Shown: positions 1-6,209 of the stretch, piece after piece
Numbering within the stretch: position 1 is the first letter of the stretch
How the letters are laid out: each line of letters begins with the position of its first letter
Origin: an uncultured Prevotella sp.
GTDB taxonomy: Bacteria > Bacteroidota > Bacteroidia > Bacteroidales > Bacteroidaceae
NCBI GenBank assembly: GCA_934215545.1
Contig: CAKQAD010000043.1
Location: forward strand, 1-7,723
Reading direction: 5' to 3'
Length of the DNA: 7,723 nt
Notes under the pieces: model-generated
What the model saw: the letters and a program-made list of their open reading frames with translations, nothing else
Told to the model about the DNA's origin: nothing
Databases searched by the model: none
Translations under genes and position numbers: made by a program

Positions 1-1
1 A

Positions 2-28
2 TCCTGGGCAACTTTTTGTTGCTCAGGA
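2..28. repeat. Perfect-length hairpin with T5 loop at the left window edge
   Basis: Positions 2-12 pair with 18-28 over 11 base pairs, with one G-T wobble (7/23) and a five-T loop (13-17). It is strong enough to be a transcription terminator stem. There is no T-tract after it on the plus strand, and the sequence after it on the minus strand lies outside the window. It probably belongs to a gene to the left, either as a terminator or as another palindromic site. Confidence 0.45.
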
Positions 29-81
29 ACTTATAAATAAAGTTAAATTATAGTGTTGCGGAATTAAGGTTAAACTTTGCG

Positions 82-115
82 AAAAGTAACAATCCGTAAG
101 TTTGCTGTTACTTTT
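82..115. repeat. 10-bp inverted repeat upstream of the rightward promoter
   Basis: The arm aaaagtaaca (82-91) is the exact reverse complement of tgttactttt (106-115), with a 14-base spacer. The similarity continues outward as cg/cg with one extra T. It ends about 36 bases before the TTG element of the promoter. It could be a regulator-binding operator or a weak terminator with a T-tract on the plus strand. The sequence does not decide between these. Confidence 0.45.
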
Positions 116-151
116 TCGTTACCTCTTTCTCATTTTTCGGAAACGGAAGCA

Positions 152-181
152 TTGTGCTTTCAGATTAATTTTGTATCTTTG
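152..181 (+). promoter_or_regulatory. Bacteroidota-type promoter for the 122-residue gene
   Basis: TTG at 152-154, exactly 19 bases, then TAtcTTTG at 174-181. This matches the Bacteroidota primary sigma factor consensus TTG-N19-TAnnTTTG at every fixed base. Transcription would begin a few bases after 181 and give a leader of roughly 20 bases before the ATG at 207. That leader is A-rich without a Shine-Dalgarno motif, as usual in this phylum. Confidence 0.85.
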
Positions 182-206
182 CGGAAGAAATTAAAACATT
201 AAGATT

Positions 207-575
207 ATGGATTTTAAAAGATTTGATACTTATAGAGGTGTAGCCGTGGATCAAAACGGAACGAAGGGTGATGTTGCCGTGGTGCTTGTTGATGTCAAGT
301 ATGTATGGAAGCCAAATGAGGGCACTGAAGCTTATGAGTTATATAAGCGGATAGAGAAGGGTGAGGTGATAGGGGTTGTCTTCTATTACACAAGGGAGAT
401 TTCCGGAATGGATTCTATCATCCAAGCTGCACTGGTAACAACGGCTGATTTCGAGAGGATGATAACTACAACGAAGGGTTGCCGTTTTGTAGGGAATAAG
501 ATATATGGTTTGCCGATGGGTAATGAGGTGTTTTCGCTGGAGGGTGCTCATCTGAGTAGTTTTAAGGTGTGTTGA
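207..575 (+). CDS. Hypothetical protein, 122 residues, lone counter-oriented cargo gene
   Basis: I do not recognise this protein. It starts with ATG just downstream of a consensus promoter, which fixes the start, and ends with TGA at 573-575. It looks like a small soluble alpha/beta protein. There is no signal peptide, membrane segment or catalytic motif that I can name. A hydrophobic stretch (VAVVLVDV, about residues 23-30) and another (VIGVVFYY, about 54-61) look like core beta strands, and the chain ends in a cysteine. It is the only gene on the plus strand, is transcribed toward the phage tail operon, and shares a terminator with it. An independently expressed small gene at the end of late genes is the usual arrangement of phage morons, such as lysogenic conversion, superinfection exclusion or anti-defence genes. 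That role is inferred from position only. It could also be a host gene next to a prophage end. Confidence 0.8.
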   Translation: MDFKRFDTYRGVAVDQNGTKGDVAVVLVDVKYVWKPNEGTEAYELYKRIEKGEVIGVVFYYTREISGMDSIIQAALVTTADFERMITTTKGCRFVGNKIYGLPMGNEVFSLEGAHLSSFKVC

Positions 576-583
576 TAAAATAA

Positions 584-618
584 AAGCACCATAATGCCAA
601 GTAAGCGTTATGGTGCTT
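584..618. terminator. Bidirectional hairpin terminator between convergent genes
   Basis: Positions 584-597 pair with 605-618 (14 pairs, one T-G wobble at 595/607) around a 7-base loop. On the minus strand the stem runs straight into TTTTATTTTATC, a good U-tract for ending the late operon. On the plus strand the stem follows the stop codon of the 122-residue gene by 8 bases, but only a weak T-run (cttctt) follows. It probably serves both genes and is strongest leftward. Confidence 0.8.
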
Positions 619-639
619 CTTCCGTCTCCATAATAATCT

Positions 640-693
640 CCCCACCTCTCAACCTTGCTTAACCGACCTGCGGTCGGAAAGAGGTAAAGGGGG
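640..693. repeat. Nested palindrome downstream of the lectin gene
   Basis: The core ccgacc-tgc-ggtcgg (663-677) is a perfect 6-bp stem with a 3-base loop. Outside it, acctct (644-649) pairs with agaggt (680-685), and cccc (640-643) can pair with the G-run at 689-693. The core begins 32 bases after the stop codon of the lectin-fold gene in its direction of reading. Such GC-rich hairpins lie just after the variable repeat in known DGRs. Similar small palindromes also occur as extragenic repeats, so the role is open. Confidence 0.55.
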
Positions 694-709
694 TGAAGAG
701 ATAAAATGA

Positions 710-1456
710 TTAAAATGTTGTAACAGGACGAACAAGAAACGAAGAGTCAACCTTACCATTGTTGCTCCTATCGCCAGTCGAAAAACCCAAACACAACGCA
801 TTGTTACCCGAAATCTCAACGCACGACCAGTAATACGCCCGTTGGAGCAAATCAGCACTCTGCTTACCTGCGTTCTTTATACGCTGCAAGGCAAGATTGA
901 TGGTCTCGAAGTGAGAGCGGATAATTTCGAGTTCTCCTGTAGCAGGAAGATACCATGACTTTGCAGAAATATCTACGTCTCCTCCAGGGTCACCCGTATG
1001 TGATTTCGAGTAGTTATAACAGTAAGCGACTGCGGATGTCTGAGGAGAATCATTCTTGTAATAACTGCTCGCCATTATAGCGGATGTTCTGGTCCTTCCG
1101 TCAAGGAGATTCCAATCGCTTGATGTCTGATATCCGACGGAACTAGCATTCTGTACGCTTCCCCATTTCATCGCTGCACGAGGCTCTACAAGAGCAATTC
1201 CTATACGTTTGCTGCCATGCTGAACTACGACTGCATCAGCATCATTCCTACTAATACCTATACTGGTAGTCTGCCAAGCTTCGCATCGCATAAACGAACC
1301 CCAAGTTTCCTTTTGAATCTTACCGATGTACACACCATCCTGCAAGGAACGGAGATTCTGCCCAAGATAAGCCTTCATGCTAGCCGCTGAAGCATTGGTG
1401 ATGGCTTGTCCGTTAGCAGACAGCCAATCGCTGATTTTTCTTGTCTTTATAGCCAT
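710..1456 (-). CDS. C-type-lectin-fold tail protein, probable DGR variable protein
   Basis: Last gene of the late operon, 248 residues, probably the receptor-binding tip of the tail. Residues 1-50 look like an attachment part. From about residue 70 the chain follows the DUF1566 / formylglycine-enzyme-like C-type lectin pattern of phage and Bacteroides surface proteins: GIALVE near 86-91, KWGS 97-100, DGRTRTSAI 119-127, WYLPATGEL 168-176, then YYWS 208-211 and a C-terminal VRPV 242-245. The YYW-to-VRP segment is where DGR-driven variation falls in this family, and here it is rich in codons of the form NNY, as expected if adenines of AAC/AAT were replaced. The start ATG lies 25 bases after the stop of the 98-residue gene, in an A/T-rich gap. 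No reverse transcriptase or template repeat is in the window, so active diversification is inferred. The alternative is an ordinary, non-diversified DUF1566-type adhesin. Confidence 0.85.
   Translation of the reverse strand: MAIKTRKISDWLSANGQAITNASAASMKAYLGQNLRSLQDGVYIGKIQKETWGSFMRCEAWQTTSIGISRNDADAVVVQHGSKRIGIALVEPRAAMKWGSVQNASSVGYQTSSDWNLLDGRTRTSAIMASSYYKNDSPQTSAVAYCYNYSKSHTGDPGGDVDISAKSWYLPATGELEIIRSHFETINLALQRIKNAGKQSADLLQRAYYWSCVEISGNNALCLGFSTGDRSNNGKVDSSFLVRPVTTF
713..835 (-). other. Candidate DGR variable repeat (3' end of lectin gene)
   Basis: Codons 208-248 (YYWS...VRPVTTF). AAC-AAT pairs survive at residues 218-219 and 232-233. Many other positions have pyrimidine-ended codons with mixed first and second bases: TGC 212, GTT 213, ATT 215, GGT 217, TGT 222, ACT 227, GAT 229, AGC 231, GTT 236, GAC 237, TCT 238, TTT 240 and CTT 241. 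That is the pattern left by adenine-specific mutagenesis of AAY codons. The template repeat was not found in the window, so boundaries are approximate. Confidence 0.55.
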
Positions 1457-1481
1457 AATATTATGTATTTAAATGATGTTA

Positions 1482-1778
1482 TTACTTATTTTTCTCATCT
1501 GTTGATACCACATTGCTGATAGCGTTGTTCACTGCATCGATGAAGCAGGGAGCGGTAGTGCGTTCAACAAGTTCCTTGATGATTTTCACCTCGTCATCGG
1601 TGTACTCTGTGTCATCGTTTCCGTTCCACATTTTAACGGCAAGAGCCTGTCCTGCCAATCCCAATCCTGCTCCCTGCGAGTAGATAAGATTGGCAATCTG
1701 CTTGCGAGCGTTAACAACCTGACACTGATTCTTATCGAGTGTCATAAATACTTCCAAATGTTCTAAATTTATCTTCAT
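1482..1778 (-). CDS. Small phage protein of unknown function, 98 residues
   Basis: I do not recognise the family. It is a small, probably soluble, mostly helical protein. A stretch rich in Ala, Gly and Leu (about residues 35-48, SQGAGLGLAGQALA) precedes an acidic segment (NDDTEYTDDEVK, about 53-64) and a predicted helix. Cysteines are at 19 and 78. The start is 13 bases after the stop of the collagen-repeat fibre, and the lectin gene follows after 25 bases, so it is expressed between two host-recognition proteins. Small proteins in that position often act as fibre assembly chaperones or connectors, but nothing in the sequence proves this. A second in-frame ATG at residue 12 is a possible alternative start; the first fits the operon spacing better. 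Confidence 0.8.
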   Translation of the reverse strand: MKINLEHLEVFMTLDKNQCQVVNARKQIANLIYSQGAGLGLAGQALAVKMWNGNDDTEYTDDEVKIIKELVERTTAPCFIDAVNNAISNVVSTDEKNK

Positions 1779-1791
1779 AATCTAATTAATT

Positions 1792-3465
1792 TTAATTTGT
1801 TGTATAACATACAATCCACTGACCACCATTGTACCATATCCAACTTACCTGTCCTCTTGTATCAGAGTACCACGTTGTTGTTGAGCTGGCTCGGCGAACA
1901 TCGTATATTCCTTTGTCTGATGAAAACGTCACTCTGCTTCCTCGCTGGATGATGGTATAGCATTGCCCATATTTCGGAGAGGATGGCAAATCGAGCGTTA
2001 TTGCAGAAGTGTTGTAACACTCAACCGTGTGATGATACTCTGTCAACGAATCACTAGCAGCCAAGCGAACAAATGACGGTCTTAAACCTATTACATCTCC
2101 ACCTCTAATTACGATAGCATGATTACCTTCATACGGATTCGTCACATCAAAACTGCCAGTCTGCCCAGTCCATTGAGTGAACAAATCTAATGCAGTACAC
2201 ATATTTCCACTATCTACAGGGTCGCTAGGAGCAAAATCGCCAGCACTTACTCTTACTTGAATACCAGTACATAAGTTGTTAGAGCTACTAACAGTGGAAT
2301 CTATATACAACCCCTTACTGGCATAATTGCCGCAAGCTATGAAATATCCCTGTCCATGAACAAATCCCGACCCAGTGAACTGCATATAGCTTTGATTAAA
2401 ACCAGCTCCAGTTGAGCCGTCGAAAGTTCCTATAGCATTGTCTCCTATATTGAAACCTCCTATACTTCCGCTAGTTGCGTTTATCCTACCAGATATATCT
2501 ACATCCGTACCTTTAAGATGTCCACTCTTCTTTACCGCAAAGGAAGCAGAATCTCCGTTTTCTCCGCCAAGCCATAAGCTCCAGTCGTTAACTTTCTCAA
2601 CAACTCTGAACGAGCCATACATCGCACCACCTGTCGGATTGGACAGATTAATCTGATTAGTTCCGAGCATATTGATGGTAGCATTCTCTGCAAGAAGAAG
2701 ATGAGTTGCTATTGACTTATAGCCGTTCATCTGTTGCCAATGACCGTCGGTCAAACTAGGCGAGGAAGTTGGGTCATCATACGTTTTGATACATTGATAC
2801 CATATATTATCCCTGATATACACGACATCAACATACGCTTCTGCACCCGACCCCGAAAGGTATTTGTACTCACCCGATTCAAATCCGTTATGCTGACGTA
2901 TCAGAGGCCCCTTTGCTCCCCTTTGCCCAATTGGACCTTGTGGACCAGTTGGACCTTGTGGACCAGTTGGACCTTGTGGCCCAGTACCACCATTTTTTGC
3001 AATATACCCAATAAGCTGCGCATCGGAATGCGTTGTACTATTGTTCCCTGCCCATACAATCTCATCACGACTCCATACGTATGTGCCGTTTGCAGGATTA
3101 GGCGGGTAGGAATACCCCCATGATGATGGCTTTGTTCCCGCAGACGTAGATGTACCGTACTGCTCTTTCACAGAAGTCAAATCCGAGCACTTGCCGATGC
3201 AGTATGCGTTGATAAAATCATCGCCAGTTCCGTCTGTATAGAGAACCTTATCTGCGCTCCATACGTATTTTTCACTGTTTTGTGAAATTATAGTCTCCGA
3301 AAGTGTATCGTAGTTATAAGTTGTAGGAGGAGACGATTTACTGCTAGACAAACCATAGTAGGTGTTGAAGCCTTTTACTCCAACACCATTATCGCCTTTT
3401 TCACCCTTTTCACCTCTCATAGAGATGGAAATCGAGCCAGTCGCTTCTGCTAATTTCCTTACCAT
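1792..3465 (-). CDS. Tail fibre with collagen-like repeats, 557 residues
   Basis: Probable trimeric tail fibre. Domains in order: a short N-terminus; a first collagen-like run (GEK GEK GDN, residues 18-27); two related modules of about 60 residues (about 33-94 and 99-158), each with a YG-x-S-x-S start and a YVWS core (67-70 and 129-132); a second Gly-X-Y run of about nine triplets (162-187, GPQGPT type); a carbohydrate-binding-like segment (about 190-246, with VVYIRDNIWYQC and HWQQM); a beta-rich shaft with GSIGGFNIGDNAIG; and a Ser/Thr/aromatic-rich C-terminus ending in WIWYNGGQWIVCY, which resembles receptor-binding heads. The Gly-X-Y runs indicate a triple helix and thus a homotrimer. The start lies 9 bases after the stop of the preceding gene. 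No intramolecular chaperone or S74 peptidase motif is visible. Function is assigned from architecture and context. Confidence 0.85.
   Translation of the reverse strand: MVRKLAEATGSISISMRGEKGEKGDNGVGVKGFNTYYGLSSSKSSPPTTYNYDTLSETIISQNSEKYVWSADKVLYTDGTGDDFINAYCIGKCSDLTSVKEQYGTSTSAGTKPSSWGYSYPPNPANGTYVWSRDEIVWAGNNSTTHSDAQLIGYIAKNGGTGPQGPTGPQGPTGPQGPIGQRGAKGPLIRQHNGFESGEYKYLSGSGAEAYVDVVYIRDNIWYQCIKTYDDPTSSPSLTDGHWQQMNGYKSIATHLLLAENATINMLGTNQINLSNPTGGAMYGSFRVVEKVNDWSLWLGGENGDSASFAVKKSGHLKGTDVDISGRINATSGSIGGFNIGDNAIGTFDGSTGAGFNQSYMQFTGSGFVHGQGYFIACGNYASKGLYIDSTVSSSNNLCTGIQVRVSAGDFAPSDPVDSGNMCTALDLFTQWTGQTGSFDVTNPYEGNHAIVIRGGDVIGLRPSFVRLAASDSLTEYHHTVECYNTSAITLDLPSSPKYGQCYTIIQRGSRVTFSSDKGIYDVRRASSTTTWYSDTRGQVSWIWYNGGQWIVCYTTN
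2931..2984. repeat. Three 18-bp tandem repeats in the collagen-like run
   Basis: Units at 2931-2948, 2949-2966 and 2967-2984. The first two are identical and the third differs by one base (A to C at its 14th position). Each encodes two Gly-X-Y triplets (GPT and GPQ). Near-identity at the DNA level suggests recent duplication by slippage and a length that may vary between relatives. Confidence 0.9.
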
Positions 3466-3474
3466 AGGCTTATA

Positions 3475-4554
3475 CTATTTAGCTCCTGTTATAGAATATA
3501 CCGCACCCTTATATTCTCTGATACCAGCTTCGGTAATCGTGAACGTATTGCCCGACTTCGTGATAGCAGAATTGATAGGCACGCCAGCATTGGAGTAGAG
3601 AGACATCGAGAACGTTACTCCTGTCTCATTAGCCGTTGAACCCCTCTTGCGCATATACGGCTTATAGACAATCTTGCCGCCTGAGTTCACCTTGAAGTTC
3701 TCTGCTACAGGGTTGTCGTTGCCGTCCGTAGGGTTTGGATAGATAATATACTCGTCCGACACGTCATTGATAGTCTGCGTGTCGGAGGCAAAGAAACCAC
3801 CAGCCTTCCATGCTTCACACTTTACAATGATGGAAGAATCCACGTCCGTCTCGTTGATGGTGAATGTAGCGGATGTGCTGTCCTGCTTGAGTTCCCATTC
3901 GCCGCTAGCATCTGGCAGATACCACTTGAACGTATATCCAGTAGATGTAACCATGTTGCCGTCCGTAACCTGCGCCTTGACAGTACAGGTTCCGCCCTTC
4001 TCTGTAATTGTGAAGAGATTTTTGGTTGACGTTGCGATGATGTTCATACGCTTGGAATCAATCACACCTTCGGCTATATATACTGGATACATAGCTCGAA
4101 GTTTTATATTCGTATTACCAATAGATATGTCAACTATACAGGTGATAGTGAAAGAATCGCCACCATTGATATTGACAAGGTTCTTATTGACCGTAAGGGT
4201 CGGATTGCCACTCGAATCAGAGCCTTCTGTAAAATGACCAGTCACACCGCCAAACGCATTGGTAGATACGTGCGAGGCATTGAAAGCCAACGTCACACCA
4301 GCAACAATCCAAGTTGGAGTACCTTTGGTGAGGTCGAACGAGTTGTCATCACCCTGTTCCGCCGAATATGCCTGCATAACCAGCTTTGGCTTCGTTGTAC
4401 CGCTCGCCTCGAAGTTTGGTACAACGTTGGATGGTGACGCTGGGTCACCATCGTAGTTTTGGTACACATCGCCAATAGTACATTGCAGAATAGGGTGCAA
4501 GGTAGTACCATCGCTTGTGACGACAATCTGTCCTGTTACCGTAGCTTTACTCAT
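3475..4554 (-). CDS. Beta-rich tail protein with an Ig-like domain, 359 residues
   Basis: Probable virion structural or decoration protein of the tail. I recognise no specific family. The chain is Thr/Ser/Gly-rich with alternating hydrophobic strands, and it lacks a signal peptide or membrane segment. An Ig-like module is visible at about residues 178-255: it has Cys190, the YTFKWYLPD strand with Trp211, Trp220, and an IIVKCEAW strand with Cys246, which fits the classic cysteine-tryptophan-cysteine arrangement. The N-terminal part (1-165) also looks like one or two beta sandwiches. A last beta domain covers about 285-359. Its ATG lies inside the end of the 118-residue gene (8-base overlap, ATGAGTAA), so translation is probably coupled. 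Exposed Ig-like domains on phage tails are often thought to bind host-surface or mucus glycans; that is inference here. Confidence 0.8.
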   Translation of the reverse strand: MSKATVTGQIVVTSDGTTLHPILQCTIGDVYQNYDGDPASPSNVVPNFEASGTTKPKLVMQAYSAEQGDDNSFDLTKGTPTWIVAGVTLAFNASHVSTNAFGGVTGHFTEGSDSSGNPTLTVNKNLVNINGGDSFTITCIVDISIGNTNIKLRAMYPVYIAEGVIDSKRMNIIATSTKNLFTITEKGGTCTVKAQVTDGNMVTSTGYTFKWYLPDASGEWELKQDSTSATFTINETDVDSSIIVKCEAWKAGGFFASDTQTINDVSDEYIIYPNPTDGNDNPVAENFKVNSGGKIVYKPYMRKRGSTANETGVTFSMSLYSNAGVPINSAITKSGNTFTITEAGIREYKGAVYSITGAK

Positions 4555-4903
4555 CGCTTACCTCGCTTTCTTCTTTAGTGTCTGTATTCTCGGAAGGCGG
4601 ATTGCCGCCGACATTCGAACCGATATAGTCATTGCTTCTTGTATCACCCTCACCGCTATACTCGACAGGAGTGTAGCAGGATGCAGGAGCATCGGTAGTT
4701 CCCTTGATTTCCGCAAGAGCATCACTCTCTGCTATCAGCGAGCCGCCAACATTGGCTGCTCTCTCGTTGAGGTTCACGCCATCAACACCATTCAACTCAC
4801 TCTGGTAGAGCAAGCAGTTTCCGTCACTTGTCATTGTCAGCGGAACTCCGCTTCTGATAATTTTCTCAGCAACCTGCTTCGTAACCTTAACGTAGTATTT
4901 CAT
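4547..4903 (-). CDS. Small tail-operon protein with acidic C-terminus, 118 residues
   Basis: Unrecognised by name, though the opening (KYYVKVTKQVAEKI...TSDGNCLLYQSEL, within residues 2-36) is of a kind I associate with tail-region proteins of Bacteroides prophages. Residues 1-40 look folded (strand, helix, strand). The rest is low in hydrophobic residues, repeats the word NVGG (51-54 and 97-100), and ends in an acidic Ser/Glu/Asp tail (from about residue 104), probably disordered. The start is 29 bases after the upstream gene, and the stop overlaps the start of the Ig-like protein gene by 8 bases. It may be an assembly factor or a small connector; no function is proved. Confidence 0.8.
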   Translation of the reverse strand: MKYYVKVTKQVAEKIIRSGVPLTMTSDGNCLLYQSELNGVDGVNLNERAANVGGSLIAESDALAEIKGTTDAPASCYTPVEYSGEGDTRSNDYIGSNVGGNPPSENTDTKEESEVSDE

Positions 4904-4932
4904 AATTCTTTATTTTTTTAAGTTAGACATCA

Positions 4933-6180
4933 TCATCCGTTATTCTCATCAATCTCCCTTGATATGATATATTTTCCGTCCTCATCTACAAGGGCATTTC
5001 CGTCCTCATCAACAAGAAGCTCGTAAGCTCCTCTATCTTCGATGGTGAGACGAATACTCTTCTTTGCTTCGAAAGGACACTGAAACGTCTTACCATAACC
5101 TAATACCTCCACACTCTCAGTCATTGTGGTAACGCCGTTGTTTACGCTCTTTCCATACGTTACCTTCTGCCACTTCGCTCTGATAATCTTATTCCACACC
5201 GAAGGCTCGATGACTTCCTTGTTGTCGCTTACGATAGCCTGACAAGTTACGAAAGCTGTATCAGAATTAAGACCGAAGCCTTTGCCTACGAACTGAGCCG
5301 TGAGCGGCGGAATGGTTCTGTTGATGTACGTAACCTTTCGAGCATCGGCATCACGGGGAGATGAAGGAATACTGCCGCTATAGATATAGCACGCTCTCAA
5401 CTCATATCCGATGCCTTCGCCTATCATATCGCAATCAATAGTAATAGACGAAATCTGACCGTTCGCGCCCTTGGTCATTGCCGTAATCTCGTAATTCTCG
5501 GCATCATCAACAGAATTAATAAGCTGCTTTGTTCCGTTATCCAAGATGCGATACCACCATATCCTCGTCTTGCTGTCAGCCGTCTTATCCTTCGCTCCAA
5601 CCATAATCCTTGCGGTAAGAGTTCTTAATGAAGCGTGTTTAAGGGGATTCCAAAGCACCGTAGGTGGGCTGTCGAGCATAATCTCAGCTCTTGCGTTAGT
5701 GCAGTCTTCAAGATAGAGAGCCTTATTAGCAACGAATGTGTACTTATATCCGCAAACTGGGTCTATCCAGTTTCCTTCAAACCGCATTGTCCGAGGCTTT
5801 CCTAGAACGGAGTTCTGCTTGATATAGAGAGTTCCCTTATCCGAACCTTCCCTCACGGCTTCATATCCAGCCTTTACACTTGCATTCTCACTTGTGGCAA
5901 CGACAACAATTCCGCTTGATGTTACCTCAGACCACTTGAATGAATCAAGAAGGCTGTTACAGGTCGTTGTCTCGCCTGGGTTATCGGGGTCAATGAGATA
6001 GCAGGCTGGAAACATCGTACAAGGGCGAATAGAGAAGTCGGGAGAGAATGAGCCTTCGATACCATCATATTGCTGTCTGTTGATGATATTTCCAACTATT
6101 TCTATGCTGACGGACTGAGAGTAAGCCGTAGGCTGTATCTCCATCATCTTGTCAACGCTAACCGCTAATTCTTTAGCCAT
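4933..6180 (-). CDS. Beta-rich tail structural protein, 415 residues
   Basis: Probable tail or baseplate-associated structural protein. The N-terminal part (about 20-170) has strand-rich sequence with several cysteines (54, 60, 74, 143, 160). An Ig-like segment is visible at about 185-270: TRIWWYRI with Trp208-209, then ITIDCDMI with Cys250, then YELRACYI with Cys264. A further beta domain covers about 290-384. The C-terminus carries two copies of an 8-residue unit (LVDEDGNA and LVDEDGKY, 388-403) encoded by a 24-bp DNA duplication, followed by an acidic tail. Gaps to both neighbours are 29 bases and contain A/T-rich sequence only. The gene lies directly after the baseplate-type gene and before the fibre genes, which fits a role in joining or decorating the distal tail. 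No enzyme motif is visible. Confidence 0.8.
   Translation of the reverse strand: MAKELAVSVDKMMEIQPTAYSQSVSIEIVGNIINRQQYDGIEGSFSPDFSIRPCTMFPACYLIDPDNPGETTTCNSLLDSFKWSEVTSSGIVVVATSENASVKAGYEAVREGSDKGTLYIKQNSVLGKPRTMRFEGNWIDPVCGYKYTFVANKALYLEDCTNARAEIMLDSPPTVLWNPLKHASLRTLTARIMVGAKDKTADSKTRIWWYRILDNGTKQLINSVDDAENYEITAMTKGANGQISSITIDCDMIGEGIGYELRACYIYSGSIPSSPRDADARKVTYINRTIPPLTAQFVGKGFGLNSDTAFVTCQAIVSDNKEVIEPSVWNKIIRAKWQKVTYGKSVNNGVTTMTESVEVLGYGKTFQCPFEAKKSIRLTIEDRGAYELLVDEDGNALVDEDGKYIISREIDENNG
4973..5020. repeat. Two-copy 24-bp tandem duplication in the 415-residue gene
   Basis: Units 4973-4996 and 4997-5020 share the first 14 bases exactly (tttccgtcctcatc) and then acaag after one substitution. 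They encode LVDEDG twice near the protein's C-terminus and keep the reading frame. Confidence 0.85.
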
Positions 6181-6209
6181 ATTCTATTTATTTTAAAGTT
6201 CAACATTAT

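Larger units (their letters stand above)
1..206. other. Intergenic leader without a gene
   Basis: No credible reading frame is present. The stretch is A/T-rich and holds the hairpin at 2-28, an inverted repeat at 82-115 and the promoter at 152-181 for the rightward gene. I see no tRNA or recognisable attachment site. Confidence 0.7.

Noticed and set aside
207..575. The 122-residue gene as a DGR accessory (Avd) protein, suggested by size and nearness to the lectin gene
   Set aside because: Avd proteins are basic four-helix bundles; this sequence looks alpha/beta with several beta strands, and it is on the opposite strand with its own promoter.
1..709. A DGR template repeat in the non-coding parts
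   Set aside because: I saw no stretch resembling the YYWS-to-VRP coding sequence with extra adenines on either strand.
649..858. Minus-strand open frame overlapping the candidate variable region
   Set aside because: It lies in another frame of the lectin gene's end and has an implausible composition; the lectin frame carries clear family motifs.
2931..2984. CRISPR-like short repeats
   Set aside because: The units are directly adjacent without spacers and code for Gly-X-Y triplets.
2734..3123. Plus-strand open frame of 129 residues with a repeated SWTLWT pattern
   Set aside because: It is the antisense shadow of the collagen repeats; its repetition comes from the 18-bp units and its codons make no plausible protein.
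3767..4456. Several plus-strand open frames
   Set aside because: They are antisense to the Ig-like protein gene, have no promoter or family resemblance, and overlap each other.
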